Assembly: GCA_963971575.1 (NCBI GenBank)
Contig: OZ020622.1
Coordinates: forward strand, 6,858,279 to 6,922,278
Direction of reading: 5' to 3'
Length of the DNA stretch: 64,000 bases
DNA from: Liopterus haemorrhoidalis
Taxonomy: Eukaryota > Arthropoda > Insecta > Coleoptera > Dytiscidae
Part shown: in pieces, positions 19,700-31,059 of the stretch
How the letters are laid out: each line of letters starts with the position of its first letter
How positions within the stretch are numbered: position 1 is the stretch's first letter
Notes under the pieces: model-generated
The model's input: the letters and a program-made list of their open reading frames with translations, nothing else
Databases searched by the model: none
What the model was told of the DNA's origin: nothing
Made by a program: the position numbers and the translations under genes

Positions 19700-19916
19700 C
19701 AGTGGCGCACCCAGGGGAAGGGTCCTCCCCCCCTAAGAAGGAAGGAAATAAAAATAAAAACACACAAACACACTAGGAAATAGAGATGAGGATCTTTTTT
19801 TAGGTCGTCACTTGTATTTTAGAAGTGAGGACCTTTTTTTTAGGTCATTACTTTGTATTTCCGAAGCGAGGAACTTTTTTTTATGTCATCACTTGTATTT
19901 TAGAAGTGAGAACCTT
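19700..19916 (+). mobile_element. hAT-type 5' fragment with minisatellite words
   Basis: Begins CAGTGGCGCACCCAGGGG, a widespread hAT terminus, then a pyrimidine stretch (CCTCCCCCCC) and four degenerate units of TTTAGAAGTGAGGACCTTTT spaced about 40 bp. This links CAGTGGCG ends to the minisatellite of the element at 2234-3412. No right end is found; at 19917 the sequence changes into a DINE-like family fragment. Confidence 0.6.
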
Positions 19917-19995
19917 TGCCGTGATTACTACAAAGTAAAATTTATCCTACACTCTCAGCATGCCGCCTTCACTTATTATATACCTGCGAAATTTT
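19917..19995 (+). mobile_element. Terminal fragment of the DINE-like family
   Basis: GCCGTGATTACTACAAAGTA through TACCTGCGAAATTTTGCAAT is alignable with the inverse of 55835-55905, the terminal region of the copy at 55795-56830. It ends before the GTGTGAAAATTCACAC hairpin. Confidence 0.5.
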
Positions 19996-20145
19996 GCAAT
20001 AATCATTATCATCGATTTTGGCTGACAACAATTTTCGGGTCTTGACCTTCCTATCCTATTCTTAAAGACCAATCGTCTTACAATTTTTAACCTTCCATTC
20101 TTGGGATCTTTCTTTCAGGACTTTTTCCAATCTCTTTGGTCATTT

Positions 20146-21205
20146 TTAGGGTTTTGTAGGTATGACCAAAAATCCCTTATACCGTCATTTTGTCGTCTGT
20201 CTGTCTGTCTGTTCGGTAAAAATTGTAACCAAACGGCTAAACCTAGAGAGTTGAAATTTGGCATGCCTGTACAACTCTTTGACCCGCACATAGGAAAAAT
20301 ACTAAAACATCTAAAAAATATATGCCCCTAAAAATATAAACAAATATATGCTCATCGAAAATAAATATATTTTTTTACAATTCTGTGTAGGGTATCAAAT
20401 GAAAGTCCTTGGTACGTGGATTAACGATCAAAATTTTATTTTTGCAAAATAAATGATTTTGAGGCGATTTTTGCCAAAATTGTGCAAAAAAAATTTTGTC
20501 CCACACCCTGTAGCCCAGATGGTTTAAACTAAAAATCTGAAAAAATTCTCAGTAATGTACATTAGTGTGAACCGGAATAGTACAACAGGAATTTTCAATC
20601 AGATTATGTTTTCGGAAAATAACGCATTTTTTGTGTATTTAAGTAAAATATGTAATATATTTCATCCGCTATTTAACATAGTAAACGAGTGATCCTGTAT
20701 AGCACAGTAGTAGCGTCCTCGCTTAGTGAGTTGAAACTACTGTAAGAAACTTTGTTCGAATCCCGTCAATTTTTATTTTTTCAGTTTTGTTTTGCATTTT
20801 TATTTTATTTAAATTATTTTGTCAAAATTCTAGTTATATTTTGGTAAATGTTGCATTTAATTTTTAAAAGCGTAAATTTAATAACCAGTGGGAAGTGTTG
20901 AAATTATAATTTAATTCTATATTTGAAGGTATCAGAGGGCGAGGCTTATGATTTAAGCAACCAATGGAAGCCATAGCGCAATTTTCAAAATCTTAATGAA
21001 CCTTGCTATATAAAAAAAAAAAAATACTGCACATATTTAGAAACTTAAATAATGGTATTAGGCATTCGAATTAAAATTCATAAAAAAATATTTTGACATA
21101 AAATTTGTTTTGGCATCCCAAATAATCATCACACAGTTAATAAATACCTGCGAAATCCTGAAATGTGTGGAAATTCACACTTCACATCAATTTTTCTTTA
21201 CAGTA
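20146..21205 (+). mobile_element. DINE-like CTGT-microsatellite repeat, copy 2
   Basis: Starts TTTTTAGGGTTTTGTAGG, TATGACCAAAAATCCCTTAT, a short (CTGT)n, then GTTCGGTAAAAATTGTAACC and the conserved core. The tRNA-like segment lies at 20696-20770, followed by the T-rich stretch, TAGTTATATTTTGG and CAGTGGGAA. The end carries GTGTGGAAATTCACAC. It is the most complete + strand copy in the window and therefore a good reference for the family. No coding content. Confidence 0.75.
20696..20770 (+). other. tRNA-like segment inside DINE-like copy 2
   Basis: A-box-like TAGCACAGTAG at 20700-20710 and B-box-like TGTTCGAATCC at 20753-20763 (GGTTCGANTCC with one change). A-to-B start distance is 53 nt. It shares little with the tRNA-like segments in copies 1, 3 and 5 beyond the boxes, although flanks on both sides are alignable. 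Confidence 0.6.
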
Positions 21206-23280
21206 TCTACTGTTTGGAGATTCTTCTCGTTTTATCATTTTCGTACATTCACTCTAGGTGTCCTAATCATCTTAGCGAAATGATTTCTGTAGATAGATAG
21301 TTTATCATTCATGAAATTTCTGGATTGGAATCTATAAAAATCTTTACATTCGTATTGTTAATTGACCAGTTCGCAATTTTTAAATTTAAAGTCTGTATTT
21401 AAAGTCTGTATTCAAAAATATTGCCCCAGTATAATCCGAATAAAATAAAATTAATTAAACTAAACATGGTTTCATATCATCCTCCCTTTTTAGTTCTCAA
21501 TGTTTTCATCTACGATATTTCTATTCCAGAATCATACAACACCTCAGTTGTTTCTTTAACTCTTTCTTTCAGATCCGCACAACCCTCTATTTGATGTTCT
21601 AACGTTTTGATTGACGAATTGATTTTTATCGTCATACTACCAAACTCCTCAAATTATTGAACCAATCGTTGTTGGTATTAGAAGGTAAATGTTGTACGTA
21701 CCAACATTTCTCGCGCTTGAACTCTGTATTGCTCCATTATATATATGTAACATGTGATCTTCTCAACTGTTAAATGCAGACTGACAGTAATCAATCCAAT
21801 GGAATTCGAAAAATATCGTTTACCAATTCTTTTCCGTAATTTAATTCTTTGGTACAGTTTTTGATTGTTTGAAAACTTGTTATGAAGCGTAACATTTTAA
21901 TTTAACAGGGTACAGGCTATTTGAAAATGAAAAAAGTGTAAGTTGACAATAAATTTACGCTCAAACAGACGTGTGACACATGTTTGAAATGAAAACTACA
22001 TTTAAACTAGTCATAAAAAAATATGACCATATTTCATATAAATTTTTGCTCATATCAGTGCAATTGTAAAAACTTTCTGACAAGCAGACATTTCAAATCA
22101 GTGTTGCCAATTCATACGTAATATTAAATCGCAGTGACATGCAGAAAAACAGGGAGAAATTGAAAAATCATCTCAACACCGGAAATGGCTGAGAAGTTTT
22201 AGCATTTCCTGAATAGAAAACGCCGCTTGAATTTTAAAGATATGGGTTTGGTCAGTGGAGAACATACCTTTTTACTTATTGCAAATTCCACTCTTTCTCT
22301 CCTCGTTTATTGATTTTCTCAAACACGTTTTAGGGAATTAAAATTTATTCATATATATATAAACGAAAATAGACTTACAATATTAAAAATATTACTCAGA
22401 AATACAACAGCTTGCAAATGCTTCCAATGAAGCATTTATATAAGTTTTAGTTAACATAAATATAGTTGCTATTTTGATGATCAATTTACTAAAAACATAC
22501 GAAAAATTATATCCACACAAGTGGTTTGGGAGTGGATCTTGGTTTTGTGAAGACTTGGGCAAGACAAACTAAAACCCTTCAAAATTATCCAGTGATTTAA
22601 AGTACATTTTGATAATTTTTTTGAGGCATTTCATCACTTTAGGGTCGGCTAGTGTGGATATTAAGTTCATTTCCTTATTGAAATTAGTAAGTTAAGTAGG
22701 TGTGTTTCCTAAAGGACGTATTTCATATAAATTTAATTTGTAAGCGTCAGAATGTCAACTGAAATTTTGTTTATAAATTAAATTTGTATAGAATGTCGAA
22801 AAAAAATCACATATTTCTTATCAGTAATTTTTTATTCGTGATCAAAAATTAGGGCTAAAATTTGATTTAAAGGAACATCCTTTTAACAAGAACATAGCTG
22901 CGTATCTGTAAGACTAACATTAGTTTTATACGTTAGTGCATATGACTAACATAATATATAATACATACGTTCAAAGTATAAAATGATTCCGTAGAATAGT
23001 GATTTACTTTGAATTTAGTGAGCTTTTTGTGACGTCACCGCTATTTTTGAACAGCCTGTATAATTCTGATTAACATGAACTGTTTATTTAATTACAATGC
23101 ATTATTAATTGTTAGCTTACTATGTATTTCGGTAAAAATGAATTTATTAATCATATTTTATATGGTATTTTCATTTTTCATGGTTTTTTCAAAAGTATCT
23201 TACTGTATCTAAATATTTTTTATAATTCTGTATCTGTATGCCATTCTGTTTACTAATAAAGTATTACTAGTCTGTTCACG
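21206..23280. other. Unassigned 2-kb AT-rich stretch
   Basis: I find no coding motif, terminal repeat, tandem array or RNA gene here. Open frames are short and without recognisable content. Confidence 0.3.
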
Positions 23281-24265
23281 TTTTTAGATTTAAGTAAGGC
23301 GTTCGACTGCGTGTCACATGAAATTTTACTGACTAAACTAACCAAGTATGGCTTTGACCAAAACAGTTGTACACTTCTGAAATCATATCTCATTAATAGA
23401 TTCTAGTATGTTAAGTTTCAAAACATTTCAAAGATTCAACACCCTTGCCTATTACCTGTGGAGTTCCACAAGGATCTATTTTAGGACCTCTTTTATTTTT
23501 ATTTTTGTCAATGACTTTCCTTCGTGTATTAAAGACTGCTCCCATTTTATGTACACTGATGATACCTCGTTGTTGATCAGATCAAAATCTCAAAACGATA
23601 TTTTTTTAAAAAATGAAGAGTTAATTCATGATTCGCATATCTGGTTTTCATCAAACAAATTATGCTTGAATATTGACAAAACAAATAAATTATTAATTAC
23701 TTTAAAACATTCTGATTTTACTAATCCAGGGTCAGTAAATTTTTTAGGCGTTCATATAGACCCCACGTTGACCTGGAACCATCATGTTCAAAATCTGGCA
23801 ACTAAGCTATGTAGAACCATATATTTAATTCGAAACCTCGTTGACTGTATATCTGTCAATGTTTTAAAAATGTCCTAGTATGCTCTATTTCAATCGCACA
23901 TCTCTTACGCCCTGCTTGCTTGGGAACATAGTGCTTCAGCAAAACGAATTTTTGCCTTACAAAGACGAGTTGTTAGAATCATTTCTGGGACAACTTACAG
24001 AGCGGATTGTAAGCATGCTTTCCGAGATTTAAAAATTATGACTTTGCCATCGCTTTATATTTTCCAGTGTTTAATTTTCGGACGCAAAAATAAGGAGCAT
24101 TATAAAACTGTGGAACAAGTACATACGTATGACACTCGTAATAAAACTAATTTCTATTTAGATTTTACAAGATTGTTGAAAACTAGAAATTGTAACTTCT
24201 TTGCAATTAAATTTCTAAATGTATTGCTCAAACTTCATATATTGGTTAATGGATACACTTCTTAG
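23281..24265 (+). pseudogene. Non-LTR reverse transcriptase, C-terminal two thirds
   Basis: Reads FLDLSKAFDCVSHEILLTKL (fingers/palm, conserved D), a frame change, VPQGSILGP-like residues, YTDDTSLLIRS (catalytic box, A replaced by T), LCLNIDKTNKLL, VNFLGVHIDPTLTWNHHV, SYALLAWEHSASAKRI, LQRRVVRIISG, YRADCKHAFRDLKI, and HTYDTRNKTNFYLDFTRLL. Motif order is complete for the RT palm to the C-terminus. There are frame changes near 23440 and a stop near 23877. Closely similar in wording to 35678-36650 and 7482-8510, so one LINE lineage. The upstream endonuclease is missing and no 3' microsatellite tail is obvious. Confidence 0.85.
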
Positions 24266-24893
24266 TTATAACGGTTTATCACTATCTCATCAAATTTACC
24301 TCTAAGATCTTTTTTGTCTGGCCATAAATTCAATATGAAAAAATATATTGTCTCAGTCCCTTTTTTATTCAATTTATTTTGTGACATTTTGTTAAATTTA
24401 TGACAGATAATAAAGTTAACAGTTTTTATACAATTTACTATATCTCTTATATTATTTTTATAAGAAAACGATAAAATATATCTTTATACACACTGCCATA
24501 TCATTATTGAAAGAAGAAACGGTACCCAGAAGTATATTTTCTTATATCTCAAAAACTTTATACCCGTGAATTTGATATTTGATGCGTTGGATGTTCTAAC
24601 CTTAAACGCATCGTCAGCAGACCCCATAAAGGGACAGCTCTGAACGAGAATTTAAATTTAAATGTAAGTACTCGCATACATTTTACCCAATGTGTTACAG
24701 AAACTCGAGATACACTGTTAGTTTTTATTGGTTAACACTGCGAGGGATATTTTTTTAATGAGTGACCAAAGAGAATTATGCAGCACTAAAACAAATGTAG
24801 ATATTTCTTCACTTATTACTGTTTTACTACCTGACATAAAAATAGTGGCACGTGAAGCATTGAGGCTATTTTTCACAAATACAGTTCAACATA
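24266..24893. other. Unassigned sequence
   Basis: AT-rich; the first 150 bp may be 3' UTR of the RT copy. The open frame 24728-25009 runs into the MITE below and is not a gene. Confidence 0.3.
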
Positions 24894-25300
24894 CAGTCTG
24901 TTCCAAACGGTTAAACGGAACTAAATGGGAATTTAGTTCTTTTAGGTTGTCACGAGAAGGGACCTTGCTTGGGTTATTTCATTTTTCACGTTGGGATGTC
25001 AAAATTTAAAATTCCAACAATGAAACCATGGAAACGAATGACATATGTCAAAATTAAATATTTTTTTTTTATATTTTAATGACAAAAAAATAAATAAATG
25101 GGAAATTTGTATTAAGAATGACACAAAAAATCAAAATATAAAGAAAATGACATTTTAAAATGATATTAACCTTAACCAAAAAATGTGTATTGTCAGTATG
25201 ATTTACAAAGCTTAAACAAAACGGCCGAAAGGCACGATTTAAACGATGAAAGTAACTAGATTGCAAAATCTAGTTCCGCTTAACCGTTTGGAACAGACTG
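24894..25300. mobile_element. TA-flanked MITE (407 bp), full length
   Basis: CAGTCTGTTCCAAACGGTTA at 24894 is repeated inverted to 25300, with inverted similarity for about 28 bp. TA flanks both sides (24892-24893, 25301-25302). Related fragments: 5732-5914 and 6057-6196. No coding capacity. Confidence 0.8.
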
Positions 25301-25529
25301 TATATACCGTGACAAGGTATGAAGACTGTGCGTAAAATTAGTGGCGATTATATGCTGAAATCCTAACATCGAATTTATAAATTAGAATTAACGTTAAATT
25401 AGTACTTAACATTAAATTTATAGGTAAAAATTAAGTATTGTTCACAATGTGAATTAAGAAATTAAGACACTGACTGCGTTTTATATGTATGTTTTTATCA
25501 ATTTCTACTTTATCGATAGGTATTTTTTG

Positions 25530-25658
25530 GTAAATCTGCAATGAAGCTAATCGCCGATGCCAGGGGTGAGCTCTTACACCTGGATGAGGGGTGAATGATT
25601 GTGAAAATGGAGTTTATGTTAACATATTATTCTTGCCCTAATAATATAACCAACGGAG
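25530..25658 (-). mobile_element. SINE copy 3, head lost
   Basis: The minus strand from about 25658 reads CCGTTGG, the ATATTATT...AATAATAT hairpin, TTCACCCCTCATCCAGGTGT, and CCTGGCATCGGCGATTAGC, matching the body and 3' part of the SINEs at 2729 and 31672. The tRNA-like head with A- and B-box is missing; the copy starts at the position corresponding to the last bases of the head. Confidence 0.75.
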
Positions 25659-25672
25659 ACCAGCTATCTAAA

Positions 25673-26450
25673 GGCTAGTACACACTAGCAGACCATGTTG
25701 CGCGATTTATCTATAGACCGTCTAGAACCGTTCTTTGTCTCGTCTAACGTCTAACGTGTGAATTTCTCAGTCTCATCTTCGCAGTCCACCATGGAGGACA
25801 TTGTTTTGTGTGGAATGAGTTTCTGCTTAGTGTTAATTACAAGTGAAAGAACGCGAATCCGTAAACGTTGGTGGACGCGCGACGTGCTGGCAGAAGGACC
25901 TAGGTTCGGTAATGCATTATTAAATAAATTCAGACTGGAAGACGCCATGGGTTTTCGGAATTTCACCCGGCTGACGCCTACTGATTTTGAACATTTGCTT
26001 CTGATGGTTGGAGGGATAATAATGAAGCAGGATACAAAATTTAGAGAAACCATCCCAGCTTCTCTTCGACTGACAGTCACACTGCGATTCCTAGCAAGTG
26101 GAGACTCATTCATGAGCCTCATGTACACCTTCAGAATATCTAAGCAAGCAATATCGAAAATGGTACCAGAGGTTTGCGAAGCGATTATAGCCGAATCACA
26201 CCACTTGGTATGCGGAGATAGACTACGTGTATCGTCTGTAGACGCCGAGTGACGTCCACACTGTCAAAATGTGGCGCAACATGTCTAACGTTGCATGCGG
26301 TCTCCCATTCCGATCGGGAGACTTTAGACCTGCAATTTTTGGTCTCGCAACAGGCCCGTAGACGGGAATTGATCTATAGACATGTCTAGTAGGCAACCTG
26401 CAGAGTTGCAGAGACCAGAATCGCGCAACATGTCTACTATTTAGTACACA
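25673..26450 (+). mobile_element. PIF/Harbinger element, internally deleted
   Basis: The ends GGCTAGTACACACTAGCAGA and CATGTTGCGCGATT recur in imperfect inverse near 26415-26450 (AATCGCGCAACATG, GTCTACTATTTAGTACAC). AGTAGACATG-type words are repeated several times in both terminal parts. TAA precedes the left end within 1-2 bp, but the 3-bp target duplication is not clean on the right. The interior holds only the N-terminal part of a transposase gene. Confidence 0.6.
25791..26252 (+). pseudogene. Harbinger transposase, N-terminal part only
   Basis: The start at 25791 (MEDIVLCG) is preferred because the context ACCATGG is better than at the upstream Met (25758). The sequence continues RIRKRWWTRDVLAEGPRFGN, FRNFTRLTPTDFEHLL, FRETIPASLRLTVTLRFLAS, GDSFMSLMYTFRISKQAISK and MVPEVCEAI. 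This is the DNA-binding N-terminal region of HARBI1-like nucleases. The frame ends after about 153 codons; the last 12 or so residues come from the terminal repeat region, so the DDE nuclease part (about 200 residues) was removed by an internal deletion. The retained frame has no stop. It might make a truncated DNA-binding protein, but expression is unknown. Confidence 0.8.
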
Positions 26451-27426
26451 ATAGTAGACATGTTCACAATTCAGACTGTTTTTACAAATCAGAACTGCCC
26501 CGCAGTAAGTTTAACGAGCTCGGCCACTCCGTTGGCTGCGTTGTTAGTGTAGAAAAATCTTTGTGTCACTGTTGCAATATGTAGCCACGAAATGCATATT
26601 CCAAAAGAACTCTGTAGACTTTGTAAAGTCCATACTTTTTACTTTATCGTTGCAAAGTAACCATCGTATAACCAGAAGCAGTTTGTGGAAGCGGCAAAAA
26701 CTCTTTAAGGGTTGTAAAAGACTAATGAATGACTGAAAGTATCCATCGACTTTCTCCTTTGTCGTAACACAGATTGAGAATCCAAGCTGAATTTAATAAG
26801 AGCTAGAAACTTTGTTAGCAACTATGGGCTGGTAACCATGTTTTGTGGGGTATTTCCATGGGCTAATAGATGATATTCTTCCAAAACAGTCTATATTTTA
26901 AATATGAAATCAAGCTACATTCACAGTTCTAAAATTAATGGACTATACACTATGAGTTATTCACTCATAGACCAGAGTTTTCCAAACTGTGCTCCGCAGA
27001 GCGTCTACTGGTGCAGGATTAGCAGATTAGCAGATATTACAGCCCAGCATATAATGCAATACTAATTCCTTAAAATTTGCCTAATAATAGATGTTGTGAC
27101 GTTTCATACAATGGGAATATTAGTTACCTATATTCTTTAGATCTCTTATAATTCAGACAGTAAGTCACTAAATCATAGTGGTGCAGTGTTATTTATTTGT
27201 TTTTGCTGCGATTATTTTTTTAAGGATCGCTGGCTAAAGTACGGATCGTTAAAAAAGCTGCCACAGTCTCCGTCTCAGAACGTCCAGTAGACGACAAGTA
27301 TGTTCAAATATTATAAAGACAGTATTTCAATAGTTTTTATCGGTATTTTCTATTTTGTATTTTGAAAAGCTTTTTTTGCCCCAGTTCTAATTATGTTTTT
27401 ACCGATCGCCACTTTCATATACATGT
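26451..27426. other. Unassigned sequence with a hAT-like end
   Basis: At 26983 CAGAGTTTTCCAAACTGTGC matches the left half of the 73-bp MITE at 1302-1374; no right half was found. The rest holds no recognisable gene. Confidence 0.35.
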
Positions 27427-27672
27427 AAGGGAGGCATTGTGATCATACCGATTTTGACATTTTTATATTTCGATGGATGTCTACGGATTGAGGTTCCTGC
27501 ATAATGTTTTTACTATTTTTAGCGTGATGTCTGTCGGTCTGTCTGTTGGACACGTGTAAAGCGAATTTGGGTATACGGATTTTTATGAAACTTTATTTTT
27601 AAGCTTCTAACGTCAATGGCATCAGTTAATAAACTTTTGGTAAAAAGCAGTCATCTAGAAATGGAAGATTTT
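27427..27672 (+). mobile_element. Second CTGT-microsatellite repeat family, copy 2
   Basis: Alignable with 16690-17015: TAAGGGAGGCATTGTGATCA, CCGATTTTGACATTT, TTTTTAGCGTGATGTCTGTC, then only two to three CTGT units, then GGATTTTTATGAAACTT and TTTTGGTAAAAAGC. Comparison of the two copies shows that the microsatellite length is what varies most. Confidence 0.65.
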
Positions 27673-28922
27673 TGGTGGTCAGTCCTGTGGTGGCTACAGC
27701 TGATTTTTATCATAGTAATAATACTTATTAAGTATTTATTTTGTCATAACTATTTGTAATGTTTCCACGGTTATGGTATAGTATATTCAGTAACAAGGTT
27801 GGAATGAAAAAAAAATTTCTTGAGTGGAACCACGAGCATCGAATTTTCTCGTCCAACCAAGTCACAGATCCTACTCTCTCCACGGCCACCAAAAAGAAAA
27901 AAAAAATAACAAAAAATTATTTTAACAAACATTTTATTTTAACAAATAATTTATATTACGTAACAAATTAATCAATTAATTAAACTTATTTTTTATTTAC
28001 TATTTGTTTAATTTTAATTTAATATGCTGCATATCGGCCACTATTTAAGTACTTTGTAGGAAGTTATGTTGCATTTATTTAATGCCAACTTTGCATATAT
28101 TTTAATGTAACCCTACAAAAATAAACGACTACAAGCATGGAATAGTTATTCCATAACAAGTGATGGAATGAAATACAGGCAAAATACATAAGAAGATAAA
28201 GTGCTTTAGAATAACATTCCAACTCTTGTGTTAGAATATTAACTTTCTGTAGTCAAAATTGGTTTTAGAATTGGTAAATTCTATAGTGGTCGTGGAGAAA
28301 TGTATTTATTCCTTCGTAGTTGGTTTGAAAAAACATAGATATCACAACATCCGTTACTCATTAATTTTCATAGCAGTAAACGCGGCCATTAAACGTTAAA
28401 ATAGTCGTTAAAAACGCATAGTGTACAGTATACTAATTTTAGAGCTGTGAATACTTCATGGTGATAAAATAACTCAAGTGATTCAGTTATTTAATACACG
28501 AATATGTATGAAAGCCAATGCAATTCTGGTCCACTAGAGTTGCAATTTAAAAAGTAGAAAATCTGCAACCGGTGGTTGTAAATTTGTAATTCGGCGCAGT
28601 GTACCGTTTTCCTTTTAATGATTTACGTTTATGGGCTATAAAATTTCCTTCCAAATCCATTTAATTGAATAAATATCCTGTTTTACAGCGTAAAATTACC
28701 TTATCCTACACCATCTCAATCCTTGTTTTATTGTATCGCATGTGTTTCATACACAAACACACACGAATGCAGGATTTCCTACAGCTATTTGTAATATATA
28801 GTTGGATGTAGGGGAGACAGAAATTATCTTCCTACGACCCACGACGATTTATTACAATATATGACTGCAATCTATTGATTTTAATTTTATATAGTCTGAC
28901 CAGAATTCAGCTATTTTTCTTT
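27673..28922. other. Unassigned AT-rich sequence
   Basis: No gene recognised. A short alternating purine-pyrimidine stretch (ACACAAACACACAC) lies near 28752. Confidence 0.3.
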
Positions 28923-29298
28923 TTAGGGTTTTGTAGGTATGACCAACGATGCCTAAGAACAATATTGAAAATAAAATGGCAGGATCACGTCGACAATATA
29001 TCTGTTCTCAATAGGGCCAACTCCACCAGTATAGAGTGTTTGCTCATGCAAAACCAACTTAGATGGGTCGGACAAGTAATACGTATGCCAGGAGAACGCC
29101 TACCGAAGCAGATACTTTACTATGTACTGCAAATGTAGGAGCCCCGAAGAAAAGATAGAAAGACGTGATACTACAGACACTTAAAATGCAAACTTAAGCT
29201 GCCATAATTGGGAAGAGTTGGCAAAAAAAACGAAATATATGGAAAAGAACTACACGGAAGGCATTATCCATGCATGAAAACCAAAGACAGCAAGCCGT
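28923..29298 (+). pseudogene. RTE-type retrotransposon C-terminus fused to a DINE-like start
   Basis: From about 28949 the translation reads CLRTILKIKWQDHVDN, ANSTSIECLLMQNQLRWVGQ, VIRMPGERLPKQILY and later KTKDSK. This is the C-terminal region shared by RTE-like and related insect LINEs (IKWQDH...QLRWxGHxxRM..RxPKQ). The 26 bp before it (TTTTTAGGGTTTTGTAGG, TATGACCAA) are the 5' start of the DINE-like family seen at 20146, 52578 and 54142, so the junction is chimeric. Stops follow after LQM at 29138, and the coding trace ends where the LTR-like repeat starts at 29299. Confidence 0.7.
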
Positions 29299-30016
29299 TG
29301 TAAGGGAGGTAATTTTGGTATTATTTCATAAATAAATTCAGTATAATCATTCAATTAGAGTAAAATATTTAAAATGTTAAATAATAAAAAATAATCTATT
29401 TCTTAGAAAGGGCATTTAAGATAAGGGTAGACTTGTTTATTATTGTAACTTGACACTTTGTCAATGTAACATGAAAAGTGAATCGTAAATTATTGTGTTA
29501 AAAATATACGTCAACCATAAGCACATAAATAATAATTAATTTTTGTCTGAGATATAAATATTATGTTTGGGCTATTTTCTAATGGGATATTTATCTGAGT
29601 TATCACCAATAAATTATGAATTGTAAGATAGTACAAGACAGACAGTCAAGAGGTGTTAAATGACATTTAACAGTTGGGCGATGTAAGCATTTCAGGGTAG
29701 TCGCGTTTTAAATCAAGTTAGTTGATTTTGATTTTGACCCGTCGTATGGTTAAGACCATGTTTAAGAGTTGAGTCTAAAGAGTGAAGAAGTTAAGTCGTG
29801 TTTTAAGTAGAGTGAGAATTTGTTCATCATGGGTTAGAGTCATTTAGAGACGTAATTGTAAGTCTAGTGTAATTAGTATAAATATTTAAACCGTATCATA
29901 ATTAAAGTAGATTAGCTGAAATGTTGAGTTTAATTGAACAACCCTTAATCCTTCCAAGAATCATAGCAACCAGCTAGCGGACTAATAGGGGAGGGTCCAG
30001 ACTTGATCCGCTCGCA
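29299..30016 (+). mobile_element. LTR-like repeat, copy 1
   Basis: 718 bp starting TGTAAGGGAGGTAATTTTGG and ending CCGCTCGCA; alignable with 60214-60961 in the first 180 and last 180 bp, while the middle differs. A TATAAATA box is at about 29878 and AATTAAAG shortly after, plausible LTR signals. Both copies continue AGTCTTGGA after the proposed end, so the exact end or an internal remnant is uncertain. No protein-coding internal region adjoins it. A non-LTR or non-autonomous origin is possible. Confidence 0.45.
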
Positions 30017-30039
30017 AGTCTTGGAACCAAAAAACTTTA

Positions 30040-30345
30040 AAAAAAGACACATTGCAAAATAAATATAAACAAATATGTATTTAATGAAAAAATTGACATA
30101 TCAGAAGAAACCTCTTAAATCGTGGATCAACAAGCAATTTTATATTTTTAAAAAACAATTTTTTTTATGATATTTTGGCAAAAAATATGTTAAAAAAATT
30201 GTCCCCTGCTCTATCTCCCAGAGGGGTTGATCTAAAAATCTGAAAAAAATCTCAACAATGTACAGTGATAGAAACCGGAATAGTACAACAGTAATTCTTG
30301 ATCGGATTAATTTTTCGAAAAATATTGATTGTCGTAAGGACCCAG
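30040..30345 (+). mobile_element. Diverged DINE-like fragment
   Basis: Recognisable blocks: TAAATATAAACAAATATGT, TGGATCAACAAGCAATTTTA, ATTTTGGCAAAAAATAT, then AAAAATCTGAAAAAAATCTC and ACCGGAATAGTACAACAG. They are in the same order as in the core of the family, but much more diverged than the other copies, so the family has old members. It lacks both microsatellite and tRNA-like segment. Confidence 0.6.
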
Positions 30346-31059
30346 GAAGAAGGGATTTTTTCGACTTCTAAGGGGTGACATTTTTTCCCTCTATTTTGCT
30401 TCTCTTCTCATTTTTTGTCCGTATATTTCTCTTTCTCTGTCTTTGCTTTCTAATCCTATCTCTACTCTTGTTTCTACTTATTTTTCTCCTCCTCATCTCC
30501 TTCACCCCTCAATTCTCAGTTCTCCTCCGCCCCACTCTATCTTTGTCTGTAAGAATCTTTCGTTTATGAATACTGTCCGTTTGACGGTGACATATACATT
30601 TTGCGTCTAAATGAAGATAAATTCAGTGACATGAATGATTTCTACTGGAAGGAATGGAAAAAAGATTGCTAATGTAAACGAGGTAAAAAAGATATATTGG
30701 TATGGGGAGCGACGTAAAACTGTCAATACTTGAAGATTTATTATTGAAATGAAAACATTTTGGATATTTGCATTGAACTGTTTGGCGAGAAGAGAAAATA
30801 AGGTCGAGTACCAATTTAATGTATTGCAAAGTAAAAAAGTAATACTTACTCTACGACAACTTTTTTATGTTTGAGTTTTGACAGCGAAAACGAATTTAAA
30901 TTTGTAATGTTAAAGTTTTTGTAGGATTTAAAATTGAAAAAACTGGAATAAGTTCATATTGTCACGTGCGTGGTTGGATGGAAATTCAACTTCTGGTTTT
31001 AACAATATAATTTATTAAATAATTAAAATAAAATAAAACTACGTGGAATCAAATAACGT
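30346..31059. other. Pyrimidine-rich stretch and unassigned sequence
   Basis: 30365-30560 is strongly pyrimidine-rich on the + strand (TCTC, CTTT and CCTC words); no coding similarity was recognised. The rest is AT-rich with no feature. Confidence 0.35.

Noticed and set aside
25751..26128. 125-codon minus-strand frame
   Set aside because: Antisense shadow of the Harbinger fragment.
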